From Pseudomonas oryzihabitans (lineage in GTDB: Bacteria; Pseudomonadota; Gammaproteobacteria; Pseudomonadales; Pseudomonadaceae), in assembly GCF_007665395.1 (NCBI RefSeq), contig NZ_VDND01000013.1:1-64000 (forward strand): a stretch of 64,000 nucleotides of DNA, in the 5' to 3' direction. Made by a program: the position numbers and the translations under genes. The notes beneath the pieces were generated by a model. The model made no database searches, was not told the origin of the DNA, and saw only the letters and a program-made list of their open reading frames with translations. Shown in pieces: positions 17,352 to 26,253 of this stretch (its first letter is position 1; each line of letters begins with the position of its first letter).

Positions 17352-18560
17352 ATGATCCACGCTCGTCTGCTGTCCGGCTGTCTCCTGCTCGCGGTCAGTA
17401 CCGGCGCCCCGGCCTGGGAATACACCCTCATCGCCCCCGACAAGCCGGTGCAGAACTGGAGCATCAGCAGCGATCGGCTGGGCCTGCGCGATGGCCTGGC
17501 CTTCAGCGTCGGGGTGCATCGCCTGAGCGGCGGCCGCCAGGAGGGCTCGGTGCTGATCGAGATCGATACCGGTCCCCTGCAACTCACCGTGGTCGCCACC
17601 CGGGGCATGAACGTCCTCCGGGCCCAGGCCGGCACCCTGCGGCTGGGCTGGGATTCGCCGGTGCGCGAGGTGGTCAATCCGGCCTTCGTCAACCTGGAAA
17701 GCCGTGGCGGCCTGGGCTGGCTGGAGGGGTTCAACGAGCTGGTGGCCCGCGCCGGCTTCGAGTGGGTCGGCCAGCCGGGCATGGATCGCGGGCAACTGCT
17801 CACCCTGCACGGTCGGGCCAGCGCCCTGCCGGCGAGCCCGGTGGTGCTGACCATCGACGAGCAGCCACCGCACCGCATCAGCCTCAAGGGCGTGCTGCAC
17901 GAGGAAGCCTTCAAGCAGGCCAACTTTCGCATCGACACCGAACTGGTCACCTACGCCGGGGCCACCGGCTTCACCCTGCACGACCGCCTGACCAACCAGG
18001 GGGCGCACGCCGCCGAATACCAGGTGCTCTATCACAGCAACTTCGGTCCGCCGCTGCTCGGCGAAGGCGCCCGCTTCGCCGCGCCGGTGCGGGAGGTGTC
18101 ACCCTTCGATGCGCGGGCACGCCAGGAGCTGGGCGAGTGGCAGACCTATCGCGCGCCCATGCCGGGCTATGGCGAGACGCTCTACAACCTCTATCCCTGG
18201 GGCGACGACCAGGGGCGCAGCCTGGCGGTGCTGCACGATCGCAGCGCCCACCAGGGCGTGGCGCTGGCCTTCAACGTGCGGGAATTGCCGGTCTTCACCC
18301 TGTGGAAGAACACCGACGCCAAGGCCCAGGGCTATGTCACCGGCCTGGAACCGGGCACCAGCTTCTCCTACAACCGCAGCCAGCAGCGGGCGCTGGGGCT
18401 GGTGCCGAGGATCGAGGCGGGCGGCACGCGCGACTTCACCCTCGACTACCGGCTGCTGGCCACCGCCGCCGAGGTCAGGCAGGCCCTGGACCAGGTGGAG
18501 GGCATCCGCCATGGCCGCCCGACCCAGGTAAGGGACACGCCGCTGGTGCGCGCGCCCTAG
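17352..18560 (+). CDS. Exported DUF4432 (aldose 1-epimerase-like) protein
   Basis: A 402-residue protein with signal peptide (about residues 1-21, cleaved after GAPA before WEY). The rest resembles the DUF4432 branch of the galactose-mutarotase-like supersandwich fold: VVATRGMNVLRA, GLGWLEGFNELVARAGFEW, YQVLYHSNFGPPLLGEG and PVFTLWKNTDAKAQGYVTGLEPGT blocks are conserved family-type motifs. ATG 17352 has AAGGGGA 8 bases upstream. Members are thought to bind or interconvert sugars; a periplasmic location next to a galactose cluster suggests acting on galactose anomers, but this is inference. Confidence 0.7.
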   Translation: MIHARLLSGCLLLAVSTGAPAWEYTLIAPDKPVQNWSISSDRLGLRDGLAFSVGVHRLSGGRQEGSVLIEIDTGPLQLTVVATRGMNVLRAQAGTLRLGWDSPVREVVNPAFVNLESRGGLGWLEGFNELVARAGFEWVGQPGMDRGQLLTLHGRASALPASPVVLTIDEQPPHRISLKGVLHEEAFKQANFRIDTELVTYAGATGFTLHDRLTNQGAHAAEYQVLYHSNFGPPLLGEGARFAAPVREVSPFDARARQELGEWQTYRAPMPGYGETLYNLYPWGDDQGRSLAVLHDRSAHQGVALAFNVRELPVFTLWKNTDAKAQGYVTGLEPGTSFSYNRSQQRALGLVPRIEAGGTRDFTLDYRLLATAAEVRQALDQVEGIRHGRPTQVRDTPLVRAP

Positions 18561-18593
18561 TCGCCAGGCGAGGTGCGCCTAGCGGGGTGCGCC

Positions 18594-18998
18594 CTAGCGA
18601 CGCGCCGGCACCGGACGGGTGCGACCGCTGCCGTCTATGGCGACGAAGACGAACACCGCCTCGGTGACCTTGCGCCATTCGCTGGACAGCGGATCGTCGC
18701 TCCAGACCTCGATGAGGATCTGGATGGAGCTGCGGCCGATTTCCAGGGTGTTGGTGTAGAAGGAGAGCTGTGCGCCCACGGGCACCGGGGTCATGAAGGT
18801 CATGCGGTCGATGGCCACGGTCGCCACGCGGCCAGCGGCCAGGCGACTGGCCATGGCGCTGCCCGCCAGGTCCATCTGGGCGACCAGCCAGCCGCCATAG
18901 ATATCGCCGAAGCCGTTGGTCTCGCGGGGCAGGGCGGTGATCTGCATGGCCAGGTCGCCCTGGGGGATGGGATCTTCTTGTTCGAGCTCTTCGATCAT
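18594..18998 (-). CDS. yciA: Acyl-CoA thioesterase YciA
   Basis: A 134-residue single hot-dog-domain thioesterase of the YciA group, hydrolysing short to long acyl-CoAs in the cytoplasm. Hallmarks are NGFGDIYGGWLVAQMDLAG (with the catalytic aspartate of the IYGGWL-MD region) and the VGAQLSFYTNTLEIGRSS strand pair. The start at 18998 (MIEELEQE) gives the family length; an in-frame extension to 19064 lacks similarity. It converges with the DUF4432 gene. Confidence 0.88.
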   Translation of the reverse strand: MIEELEQEDPIPQGDLAMQITALPRETNGFGDIYGGWLVAQMDLAGSAMASRLAAGRVATVAIDRMTFMTPVPVGAQLSFYTNTLEIGRSSIQILIEVWSDDPLSSEWRKVTEAVFVFVAIDGSGRTRPVPARR

Positions 18999-19480
18999 GA
19001 CAGGGCCCTCGGGAGCCCGGATAGCTAGGTAACGTTCAGCATCTACACGCAAGAATGCTGCCAATCCCGACAGGACGGATCGTTAGGGGGCTACAGTATA
19101 ACCCCTGGGGCAGGGCGGCTCGACCGCTTTCGCACCCACGGGAAGGGGTCATAGCTCGTCGGATGAGCCCTGAATGAGTCCTGAATGAATAGCGGAAATT
19201 TCTTGCAGATTTGCTAAGGTGGAGCCCGCGCACGGCCAGGCGATCCAGAGGGCCGTGCACGTCCGATGATCAGGTAACGATCGGTAGACCTGTTGCCGCC
19301 GCGCTCCACAAGGGCTTCGGTGGCGCGGTGCAGGTCCGGCGCCCATCCGGCGACCCGCCCATCCTCGCCCAGCCGCCCCAGGCGGAACGTCACTCGGGGC
19401 CGCGTCTTGTCCGCTACACCCGGAGGGATGCCAGAGGCCGAATTTCCTTTGCGCTTCTCCTTTCATGTCCGGGACCTCCG
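18999..19480. other. Intergenic region with direct repeats and a hairpin leader
   Basis: About 480 bases between divergent yciA and the MHS transporter with no gene I can support. An 11-base-spaced direct repeat CCTGAATGA (19169-19177 and 19180-19188) resembles an OmpR-family binding site, followed by an AT-richer promoter-like segment near 19196-19219. A hairpin with arms GCACGGCC/GGCCGTGC spans 19230-19258. If transcription starts near 19225, the transporter would have a leader of about 250 bases. Confidence 0.5.
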
Positions 19481-20794
19481 ATGAAACTGCAATCCGCTTC
19501 CGCGCCCCTCACGTCGCGTCCGCTGGGCCGCAACGACTACAAGACCCTGTCGCTGTCCGCCCTGGGTGGCGCGCTGGAGTTCTACGACTTCGTCATCTTC
19601 GTCTTCTTCGCCGCGGTGGTGGGGAAGCTGTTCTTTCCCGTCGACATGCCCGACTGGCTGCGGCAGATGCAGACCTTCGGCATCTTCGCCGCCGGCTACC
19701 TGGCGCGCCCGCTGGGCGGCATCGTCATGGCCCACTTCGGCGACCTGCTCGGCCGCAAGAAGATGTTCACCCTGAGCATCTTCATGATGGCGCTGCCGAC
19801 CCTGGGCATGGGCCTGATGCCCACCTACGCCCAGATCGGCGTGGCCGCGCCCATCCTGCTGCTGGTGCTGCGCATCATCCAGGGCGCCGCCATCGGCGGC
19901 GAGGTACCCGGGGCCTGGGTATTCGTCTCCGAGCACGTCCCCGGCAAGCACGTCGGCTATGCCTGCGGCACCCTCACCGCCGGCCTGACCTTCGGCATCC
20001 TGCTCGGCTCGCTGATGGCGACCCTGATCAACAGCGTCTTCACCCCGCTGGAAGTGGCCGACTACGCCTGGCGCCTGCCCTTCCTGGTGGGCGGTGTCTT
20101 CGGCCTGTTCTCGGTCTACCTGCGCCGCTGGTTGCACGAGACGCCGGTGTTCGCCGAACTGGCGATCCACAAGTCGCTGGCCGAGGAGATCCCGCTCAAG
20201 GCCGTGCTGCGCGATCACGCCGGCAGCGTGGTGCTGTCCATGCTGCTGACCTGGATGCTCACCGCCGGCATCGTGGTGGTCATCCTCATGACCCCGACCC
20301 TGCTGCAGACCCAGTACGGCTTCTCCGCGGCCCTGGCGCTCAAGGCCAACAGCCTGGCCATCGTCTTCCTGACCCTCGGCTGCATCCTCTCCGGTGCGCT
20401 GTCCGATCGCTTCGGCAGCGGCCCGGTGTTCATCGTCGGCGGGCTGCTCCTGGCCGTGGCCAGCTGGGCGCTGTACGCCGGCCTGAAGACCCATCCGGAC
20501 TGGCTGTTCCCACTCTATGCCCTGGCGGGCGGCGCGGTCGGCGTGATCGGCGGCGTGCCACGGGTGATGGTGCTGGCCTTTCCGCCCAAGGTGCGCTTCT
20601 CGGGGTTGTCGTTCTCCTACAACGTCGCCTACGCCATCTTCGGCGGCCTGACGCCCATGGTCGTCACCCTGATGCTCAAGCAGCATCCGCTGGGCCCGGC
20701 CTGGTACGTCATGGGGCTGGCCCTGCTGGGGGTCGGCATCGGTTTCTACCTGCTCGGCCGCGAGCGCCGCGCCGCCACCCTGGCCACTGCCTGA
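19481..20794 (+). CDS. MHS-family MFS transporter, substrate uncertain
   Basis: A 437-residue metabolite:H+ symporter with about 12 membrane segments: LGGALEFYDFVIFVFFAAVVG in TM1 (family LE(F/W)YD motif), GRKKMFTLSI after TM2, RIIQGAAIGGEVPGAWVFV around TM4-5 and LSDRF in the middle loop. The TM5 GGEVPGA motif differs from the GGEYG form in the carrier at 1612-2919, so the two probably take different substrates; related proteins carry shikimate, proline/betaine or carboxylates. ATG 19481 begins MKLQSASAP and follows a GGACCTCC-type weak ribosome site. It stands alone. Confidence 0.75.
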   Translation: MKLQSASAPLTSRPLGRNDYKTLSLSALGGALEFYDFVIFVFFAAVVGKLFFPVDMPDWLRQMQTFGIFAAGYLARPLGGIVMAHFGDLLGRKKMFTLSIFMMALPTLGMGLMPTYAQIGVAAPILLLVLRIIQGAAIGGEVPGAWVFVSEHVPGKHVGYACGTLTAGLTFGILLGSLMATLINSVFTPLEVADYAWRLPFLVGGVFGLFSVYLRRWLHETPVFAELAIHKSLAEEIPLKAVLRDHAGSVVLSMLLTWMLTAGIVVVILMTPTLLQTQYGFSAALALKANSLAIVFLTLGCILSGALSDRFGSGPVFIVGGLLLAVASWALYAGLKTHPDWLFPLYALAGGAVGVIGGVPRVMVLAFPPKVRFSGLSFSYNVAYAIFGGLTPMVVTLMLKQHPLGPAWYVMGLALLGVGIGFYLLGRERRAATLATA

Positions 20795-20800
20795 TCGCGC

Positions 20801-20832
20801 CGTCCACGCCGCCGGCCGTGGCGGCGTGGACG
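20801..20832 (+). terminator. Strong hairpin after the MHS transporter
   Basis: A perfect 13-base stem (CGTCCACGCCGCC and its complement) with a GGCCGT loop begins six bases past the stop codon. The T tract is only TT, so it may act with Rho or as a message-stabilising 3' end. Confidence 0.6.
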
Positions 20833-20940
20833 TTCCCGCCAGGCGACCTCGACATCGCCAAAAACGCCATCCCCACAGACGTCTCGCCTCGCGCGGACTA
20901 GGCTCGAAGCGCCAGTCCAACAATAACAGCGAGGTGCAAC

Positions 20941-22140
20941 ATGTCCGGCAATCGTGGCGTCGTCTACCTGGGTGCGGGCAAGGTCGAGGTCCAGACCATC
21001 CCCTATCCCAAGATGGAAACCCCGCAAGGCAAGCGGATCGACCATGGCGTGATCCTGCGCGTGGTCTCCACCAACATCTGTGGGTCCGACCAGCACATGG
21101 TGCGCGGCCGGACCACCGCGCCCGAGGGCCTGGTGCTCGGCCACGAGATCACCGGCGAGGTGATCGAGGCGGGTCGCGACGTCGAGACCCTCAAGGTCGG
21201 CGACCTGGTCTCGGTGCCCTTCAATGTCGCCTGCGGCCGCTGCCGTACCTGCAAGGAGCAGGACACCGGCGTCTGCCTGACGGTGAACCCCTCCCGCGCC
21301 GGCGGTGCCTACGGCTATGTCGACATGGGCGGCTGGGTCGGTGGCCAGGCCGAGTACGTGCTGGTCCCCTATGCCGACTTCAACCTGCTGAAGCTGCCGA
21401 ACCGGGACGCGGCCATGGAGAAGATCCGCGACCTGACCTGCCTGTCCGACATCCTGCCCACCGGCTACCACGGCGCGGTCACCGCCGGCGTCGGCCCCGG
21501 CACCAGCGTCTACGTCGCCGGTGCCGGTCCGGTCGGTCTGGCCGCCGCCGCCTCGGCCCGCCTACTGGGGGCCGCCGTGGTCATCGTCGGCGACGTCAAT
21601 CCGATCCGCCTGGCCCATGCCAAGGCCCAGGGCTTCGAGATCGCCGACCTGTCCCAGGACACCCCGCTGCACGAGCAGATCGCGGCCCTGCTGGGTACCC
21701 CTGAGGTGGATTGCGCCGTCGACGCCGTGGGCTTCGAGGCCCGTGGCCATGGTCACGAGGGCGCCAAGAGCGAGGCCCCGGCCACGGTGCTGAATTCGTT
21801 GATGGGCATCGTGCGGGTGGCTGGCAAGATCGGCATCCCCGGCCTCTATGTCACCGACGATCCGGGTGCGGTGGACGCCGCCGCCAAGCAGGGCGCCCTG
21901 AGCATCCGCTTCGGCCTGGGCTGGGCCAAGTCCCACAGCTTCCACACCGGCCAGACCCCGGTGATGAAGTACAACCGCCAGCTGATGCAGGCGATCATGT
22001 GGGATCGCATCAAGATCGCCGACATCGTCGGCGTCCAGGTGATCACCCTGGACGAGGCGCCGCGCGGCTACAGCGAATTCGATTCGGGCGTACCGAAGAA
22101 ATTCGTCATCGACCCGCACCGGCTGTTCAGCGCGGCCTAG
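20941..22140 (+). CDS. fdhA: Glutathione-independent formaldehyde dehydrogenase
   Basis: A 399-residue zinc medium-chain dehydrogenase oxidising formaldehyde to formate with NAD and no glutathione (EC 1.2.1.46), as in P. putida. Catalytic-zinc ligands are C47 in NICGSDQHM and the histidine of LGHEITGE; structural zinc cysteines are in CGRCRTCKEQDTGVC. The NAD fold shows VYVAGAGPVGLAAA and VIVGDVN. The long insert GFEARGHGHEGAKSEAP is characteristic of this subgroup, which retains the cofactor tightly. Length equals P. aeruginosa FdhA. It is monocistronic. Confidence 0.95.
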   Translation: MSGNRGVVYLGAGKVEVQTIPYPKMETPQGKRIDHGVILRVVSTNICGSDQHMVRGRTTAPEGLVLGHEITGEVIEAGRDVETLKVGDLVSVPFNVACGRCRTCKEQDTGVCLTVNPSRAGGAYGYVDMGGWVGGQAEYVLVPYADFNLLKLPNRDAAMEKIRDLTCLSDILPTGYHGAVTAGVGPGTSVYVAGAGPVGLAAAASARLLGAAVVIVGDVNPIRLAHAKAQGFEIADLSQDTPLHEQIAALLGTPEVDCAVDAVGFEARGHGHEGAKSEAPATVLNSLMGIVRVAGKIGIPGLYVTDDPGAVDAAAKQGALSIRFGLGWAKSHSFHTGQTPVMKYNRQLMQAIMWDRIKIADIVGVQVITLDEAPRGYSEFDSGVPKKFVIDPHRLFSAA

Positions 22141-22160
22141 CTATTGCACTAAGGATTTTG

Positions 22161-22193
22161 CCCGGGAATGCTGGCCATTTGGCATTTCCCGGG
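22161..22193. other. Hairpin after fdhA
   Basis: CCCGGGAA-TGC and GCATTTCCCGGG can pair with a one-base bulge around a ten-base loop. No T tract follows in either direction. It may be a Rho-assisted 3' end of fdhA. Confidence 0.45.
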
Positions 22194-22285
22194 TAAGCCG
22201 TGCAGTCGTTTGCCGCACCAAGGGGTCTACCTCGGCAGCGTCCGCCCTGGGCGCTGTTTTTCCCGGTGCCACAAACGAGGCCAAC

Positions 22286-22648
22286 ATGACCCCGAATGTC
22301 CTTTCCACCATCCGCCGTATCGCTCCCTCGCTGCTCGTGGCCTTGCTGTTGCTGCTGGGCAGCACCGCCGCCCGTGCCGAAGGCGGGGTATCCTTCCGCT
22401 TCGCCGAAGAAGGGCAGGGCTGGTTGCTGCAAGGTCCGGTCGATGTGCTCAAGTGGCCCTTCGTCTACGACCGCAGCCGCGAGCGCGCCCGCAATACCCT
22501 GGTCCGCCTCTCCGGCGATACCCAGGTGCGGGTGATCGAGACCCGTTCCTTCCAGCGCTGGAAGCGCGTCGAGCTGCAGCAGGACGGTCGTACCGTGCTG
22601 GGCTGGGTGGAAAGCTACGGCGTGCCCGACGCCATGCGCCTCGATTAA
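22286..22648 (+). CDS. Small exported protein with possible SH3-like fold
   Basis: A 120-residue protein with an N-terminal signal peptide (about 1-31: RRIAPSLLVALLLLLGST then AARA). The mature part of about 89 residues is beta-rich, with FVYDRSRERARNTLVRL, TQVRVIETRSFQRWKRVEL and TVLGWVESYGV, a pattern like bacterial SH3 (SH3b) domains in which a WV motif follows a turn. Substrate or partner is unknown. It lies alone between fdhA and the aldo/keto reductase in the same direction. Confidence 0.65.
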   Translation: MTPNVLSTIRRIAPSLLVALLLLLGSTAARAEGGVSFRFAEEGQGWLLQGPVDVLKWPFVYDRSRERARNTLVRLSGDTQVRVIETRSFQRWKRVELQQDGRTVLGWVESYGVPDAMRLD

Positions 22649-22713
22649 TCGGGAGCAAAAGGCCACCGTCGCCAGTCACACCTCTGATCCCTTTCCTTCC
22701 AGAGGAGCGACGC

Positions 22714-23544
22714 ATGTCCGCCATCACCCGTCTTCAGCTCAACGACGGCCACCACATTCCGCAATTCGGTCTCGGTGTCTGGCAAACCCCCGCCGAGGAG
22801 ACCGCCCAGGTGGTCAAGGCCGCGCTCGACCTGGGCTATCGGCATATAGATACCGCCGCCATCTACGGTAACGAGGAGGGCGTCGGCAAGGCCATCGCCC
22901 AGGCCGGCCTGCCGCGCGACGAGCTGTTCGTCACCACCAAGCTGTGGAATGCCGACCAGGGCTACGACAGTGCCCTGCGCGCCTTCGACGCCAGCCTGGC
23001 CAAGCTGGGGCTGGAATACGTCGACCTCTACCTGATCCACTGGCCGCTGCCGGAAAAGGGCCTGTTCCTCGACAGCTGGAAGGCGCTGATCGAATTGCGC
23101 AACCAGGGCCGGGTGAAGTCCATCGGTGTGTCCAATTTCCGCCAGGCCGATATCGAGACCCTGCTCACCGAGACCGGCGTGGTGCCGGTGGTCAACCAGA
23201 TCGAGTGCCATCCGCTGTTGCAGCAGCAGGAGCTGCGCGACTTCAACACCTACAAGGGTATCGCCACCGAAGCCTGGAGCCCCCTGGCCCAGGGCGGCGA
23301 ACTGCTCGGCAGCCCGCTGCTGCAGCAACTGGCGACCAAGCACGGCAAGACGCCGGCCCAGGTGGTGCTGCGCTGGCACATCCAGCTCGGCAACATCATC
23401 TTCCCCAAGTCCAAGACGCCCAAGCGCATCGAGGAGAACATGCAGATCTTCGACTTCGCCCTGGATGACGAGGATCTGCGCCAGATCGCCGGGCTGAACC
23501 AGGACAAGCGGCTGGGTCCGGATCCCGCAACCTTCAACGGCTGA
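22714..23544 (+). CDS. Aldo/keto reductase (2,5-diketo-gluconate reductase type)
   Basis: A 276-residue NADPH-dependent (beta/alpha)8 barrel reductase. The AKR catalytic tetrad is visible: the aspartate and tyrosine in GYRHIDTAAIYGNE, the lysine in FVTTKLWNADQG and the histidine in DLYLIHWPLP. Cofactor motifs are GVSNF, PVVNQIECHP and IIFPKSKTPKRIEEN. It belongs to the DkgA/DkgB-like group that reduces diketo-gluconate, methylglyoxal and other aldehydes; exact substrate unknown. AGAGGAG lies eight bases before ATG 22714. Confidence 0.85.
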   Translation: MSAITRLQLNDGHHIPQFGLGVWQTPAEETAQVVKAALDLGYRHIDTAAIYGNEEGVGKAIAQAGLPRDELFVTTKLWNADQGYDSALRAFDASLAKLGLEYVDLYLIHWPLPEKGLFLDSWKALIELRNQGRVKSIGVSNFRQADIETLLTETGVVPVVNQIECHPLLQQQELRDFNTYKGIATEAWSPLAQGGELLGSPLLQQLATKHGKTPAQVVLRWHIQLGNIIFPKSKTPKRIEENMQIFDFALDDEDLRQIAGLNQDKRLGPDPATFNG

Positions 23545-23553
23545 CGTTCCCGG

Positions 23554-23574
23554 GGCGCCGCGATGAGCGGCGCC
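23554..23574 (+). terminator. Hairpin terminator-like structure after the aldo/keto reductase
   Basis: A perfect eight-base stem GGCGCCGC/GCGGCGCC with GATGA loop starts ten bases after the stop codon, followed by TCTGTAT, a weak T tract. Confidence 0.55.
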
Positions 23575-23856
23575 TCTGTATGCCTGGCGCGCAAGGCGCC
23601 AGTGCCTGTATGCTGCGCGGCCCTTTCGGGGCGCCTCATGCCGGATCGGCATAGGGCAGGCGACAGCGGCATTAGACACGCCTGGTTACGCTCTGGCAAA
23701 AGTGTAGCGCTTTGGTGCTCCTCGTCCTTTTCGAGCGCCGTTTCCGCAGCCTGAACGAACACCCCTCAGCTGGCGTCGCATGCGCTTCGCGCATCACGAG
23801 CCGGCACGGTGACGTTCGTCCCGAACTCAAGCCAACTAGAACAAAGGTGTCGGTAC
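23575..23856 (+). promoter_or_regulatory. gltP upstream region with a weak sigma-54-like motif
   Basis: About 280 bases without a gene. TGGCAAA-AGTG-TAGCG at 23694-23709 keeps GG and GC ten bases apart as RpoN promoters need, but four other consensus positions differ, so it is only a candidate. No other clear promoter stands out. Confidence 0.3.
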
Positions 23857-25206
23857 ATGACCAAGCCCAAGCTCAGCCTCGCGTGGCAGATCCTCATCGG
23901 CCTCGTGCTGGGGATCGCCGTCGGCGCACTGCTCAACCACTTCAGCGCCGAGAAGGCCTGGTGGATCTCGAACGTTCTCAAGCCGGCCGGTGACATCTTC
24001 ATCCGGCTGATCAAGATGATCGTGGTGCCCATCGTCATCGCCACCCTGGTGGTCGGCATCGCCGGTGTCGGCGACTCCAAGAAGCTGGGCCGCATCGGGC
24101 TCAAGACCATCCTCTACTTCGAGATCGTCACCACCCTGGCCATCGTCGTCGGCCTGTTCTTCGCCGACAGCGTGCAGCCCGGTGCCGGTATCGACCTGAG
24201 CACCCTGGGTACCACCGACATCTCCCAGTACCAGAAGACCACGGCGGAGGTGCAGCACGACCATGCCTTCATCGCGACGATCCTCAACCTGATCCCGTCC
24301 AACGTCTTCGCCGCGGTGGCCCGCGGCGAGATGCTGCCGATCATCTTCTTCGCGGTGATGTTCGGCCTGGGCCTGGGCGCCCTGCCGGAAGCCACCCGCG
24401 AGCCGGTGGTGCGGGTCTTCCAGGGCATCTCCGAGGCCATGTTCAAGGTCACCCACATGATCATGAACTACGCCCCCATCGGCGTCTTCGCCCTGATCGC
24501 GGTGACCGTGGCCAACTTCGGCTTCGCCTCCCTGCTGCCGCTGGCCAAGCTGGTGGTGCTGGTCTACGTCGCCATCGGCTTCTTCGCCCTCGGCGTGCTG
24601 GGCCTGGTGGCCAAGCTGTTCGGCTTCTCGATCCTGCGCATCATCCGCATCCTCAAGGACGAGCTGATCCTGGCCTATTCCACCGCCAGCTCGGAAACCG
24701 TGCTGCCGCGCATCATCGAGAAGATGGAGGCCTACGGCGCGCCCAAAGCCATCACCAGCTTCGTGGTACCCACCGGCTACTCCTTCAACCTCGACGGCTC
24801 CACCCTCTACCAGAGCATCGCGGCGCTGTTCATCGCCCAGCTCTATGGCATCGACCTGTCGCTGAGCCAGCAGCTGCTGCTGGTGCTGACCCTGATGGTC
24901 ACCTCCAAGGGCATCGCCGGGGTACCGGGCGTTTCCTTCGTGGTGCTCTTGGCCACCCTCGGCAGCGTCGGCATCCCGCTCGAAGGCCTGGCCTTCATCG
25001 CCGGCGTGGACCGCATCATGGACATGGCGCGCACCGCCCTGAACGTGATCGGCAACGCCCTGGCCGCGCTGGTGATCGCCAAGTGGGAAGGCCTCTATGA
25101 CGCCGAGAAGGGCGCCGCCTACTGGGTGGCCCTGCCGCACCTGAAGAGCACCGCCAAGGTCGAGGAACGCCCGCAGGCGACTCGCGGTGATGCGCTGCGC
25201 GACTGA
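23857..25206 (+). CDS. gltP: Proton/glutamate symporter (DAACS family)
   Basis: A 449-residue dicarboxylate/amino acid:cation symporter with eight membrane helices and two re-entrant hairpins. Signatures are IRLIKMIVVPIVIATLVVGIAG in TM3, the serine-rich hairpin STASSETVLPRI, the TM7 motif SFNLDGSTLY, the second hairpin SKGIAGVPGVSFVVL, and DRIMDMARTALNVIGN in TM8, where the aspartate and arginine decide amino acid binding. The TM8 arginine and NxxG pattern fit glutamate/aspartate carriers. ATG 23857 is preferred because AAAGGTG lies eight bases upstream. DctA-like dicarboxylate transport is less likely. Confidence 0.87.
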   Translation: MTKPKLSLAWQILIGLVLGIAVGALLNHFSAEKAWWISNVLKPAGDIFIRLIKMIVVPIVIATLVVGIAGVGDSKKLGRIGLKTILYFEIVTTLAIVVGLFFADSVQPGAGIDLSTLGTTDISQYQKTTAEVQHDHAFIATILNLIPSNVFAAVARGEMLPIIFFAVMFGLGLGALPEATREPVVRVFQGISEAMFKVTHMIMNYAPIGVFALIAVTVANFGFASLLPLAKLVVLVYVAIGFFALGVLGLVAKLFGFSILRIIRILKDELILAYSTASSETVLPRIIEKMEAYGAPKAITSFVVPTGYSFNLDGSTLYQSIAALFIAQLYGIDLSLSQQLLLVLTLMVTSKGIAGVPGVSFVVLLATLGSVGIPLEGLAFIAGVDRIMDMARTALNVIGNALAALVIAKWEGLYDAEKGAAYWVALPHLKSTAKVEERPQATRGDALRD

Positions 25207-25225
25207 GACCGGTACTTAGTGACAA

Positions 25226-25257
25226 GGAGCCCGGCCTTGTGCCGGGCTCCGTCGTTT
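25226..25257. terminator. Intrinsic terminator between gltP and the SDR gene
   Basis: GGAGCCCGGC-CTTGT-GCCGGGCTCC forms a perfect ten-base stem followed by GTCGTTT. It ends at the stop of the convergent SDR gene. Confidence 0.85.
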
Positions 25258-26102
25258 CAGCGGTCGAGAATCGCCGCGTAGCCTTCGCGATAGCTGGGGT
25301 AGCGGGGCACCCAGCCCAGGGCCCGGGCGCGGGCGTTGCTGCATCTCTTGCTGCCGGCGCGGCGCAGCTGGGCCTCGTCGGACCAGACGTCGATGCCCAG
25401 GCGGGCCCGCAGCCAGTCGACCACCTCGTCCAGCGGCGCCGGATCGTCGTCGACGCCGAGGTAGAGCGCCTCCAGCGCGACCCCGGCGCGATCGCGCTCC
25501 AGCAGCAAGGCCAGCAGGCCGGCGGCGTCCTCGACATGGATGCGATTGCCGTACAGCGGTGGCTCGCGGCTCACCCGCGAGCCTTCGCGCACCTGGCGCA
25601 GCAGCGCCTCGCGTCCGGGCCCATAGATGCCGGTCAGGCGCACCACGCTGGCGGGCAGGCCGCTGCCCAGGGCCAGGTCTTCCGCTTCGCGCAGGATGCG
25701 CCCGGAGAACCGCGCGGATTCGGCCGGCGCGGTTTCGTCGATCCAGGCGCCGTCCTGCTGGGCGTAGACGCCGCTGCTGGAGACGAACAGCAGGCGCCGC
25801 GGGCGCTGCTCGCAGGCGGCCAGCCAGCCCAGCAGGTGGCGCAGGCCCTCGACGTAGGCGGCGCGGTAGCCGGCTTCGTCATGGTGGGTCGCGGCGGTGG
25901 CATAGACCACCTGGTCGAGGGGTTCGCGCGGCCAGGCGGCCGGTGGCGTGGCGTCGGCGAGATCGCCGGCGACCGGGAGCAGGGCGGCGGGGAGGGCGGC
26001 GACATTGCGCCTGAGGCCGAAGACGCGGTGGCCCTGGGCGACCAGTTGCAGGCCGAGACGGCTGCCGACATCGCCGCAACCGGCGATCAGGATGGTGCTC
26101 AT
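25257..26102 (-). CDS. NAD(P)-dependent epimerase/dehydratase-like SDR protein
   Basis: A 281-residue extended/atypical SDR with Rossmann motif LIAGCGDVGSRLG at the N-terminus, which resembles the GxGxxG variant of YeeZ-type proteins. It has the active-site region LLFVSSSGVYAQQDGAW with the serine and tyrosine, and VRLTGIYGPGR further on. The usual YxxxK pair is not clear: the expected lysine position after the tyrosine is not visible, so catalysis may differ or be lost. ATG 26102 has AGGA seven bases upstream. Function unknown; it lies next to and divergent from oxyR. Confidence 0.75.
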   Translation of the reverse strand: MSTILIAGCGDVGSRLGLQLVAQGHRVFGLRRNVAALPAALLPVAGDLADATPPAAWPREPLDQVVYATAATHHDEAGYRAAYVEGLRHLLGWLAACEQRPRRLLFVSSSGVYAQQDGAWIDETAPAESARFSGRILREAEDLALGSGLPASVVRLTGIYGPGREALLRQVREGSRVSREPPLYGNRIHVEDAAGLLALLLERDRAGVALEALYLGVDDDPAPLDEVVDWLRARLGIDVWSDEAQLRRAGSKRCSNARARALGWVPRYPSYREGYAAILDR

Positions 26103-26253
26103 CGGTGTTTCCTTCTGCAAAGGCCGGGACAGACGGCCAGGGTAGCCCCTGCGTAGCCGGGGTCCAACCGGTTAGGGCGCTCGCCTGCCCGTCGCGCTTG
26201 GCCGTTGATAGAGACAGCCGCTAAGATTGACCGGCAACCCATGGAATTTGACT

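Noticed and set aside
23694..23709. Sigma-54 promoter for gltP as a firm call
   Set aside because: Only GG and GC and their spacing agree; four further positions differ and no activator gene adjoins. Kept only as a low-confidence region note.
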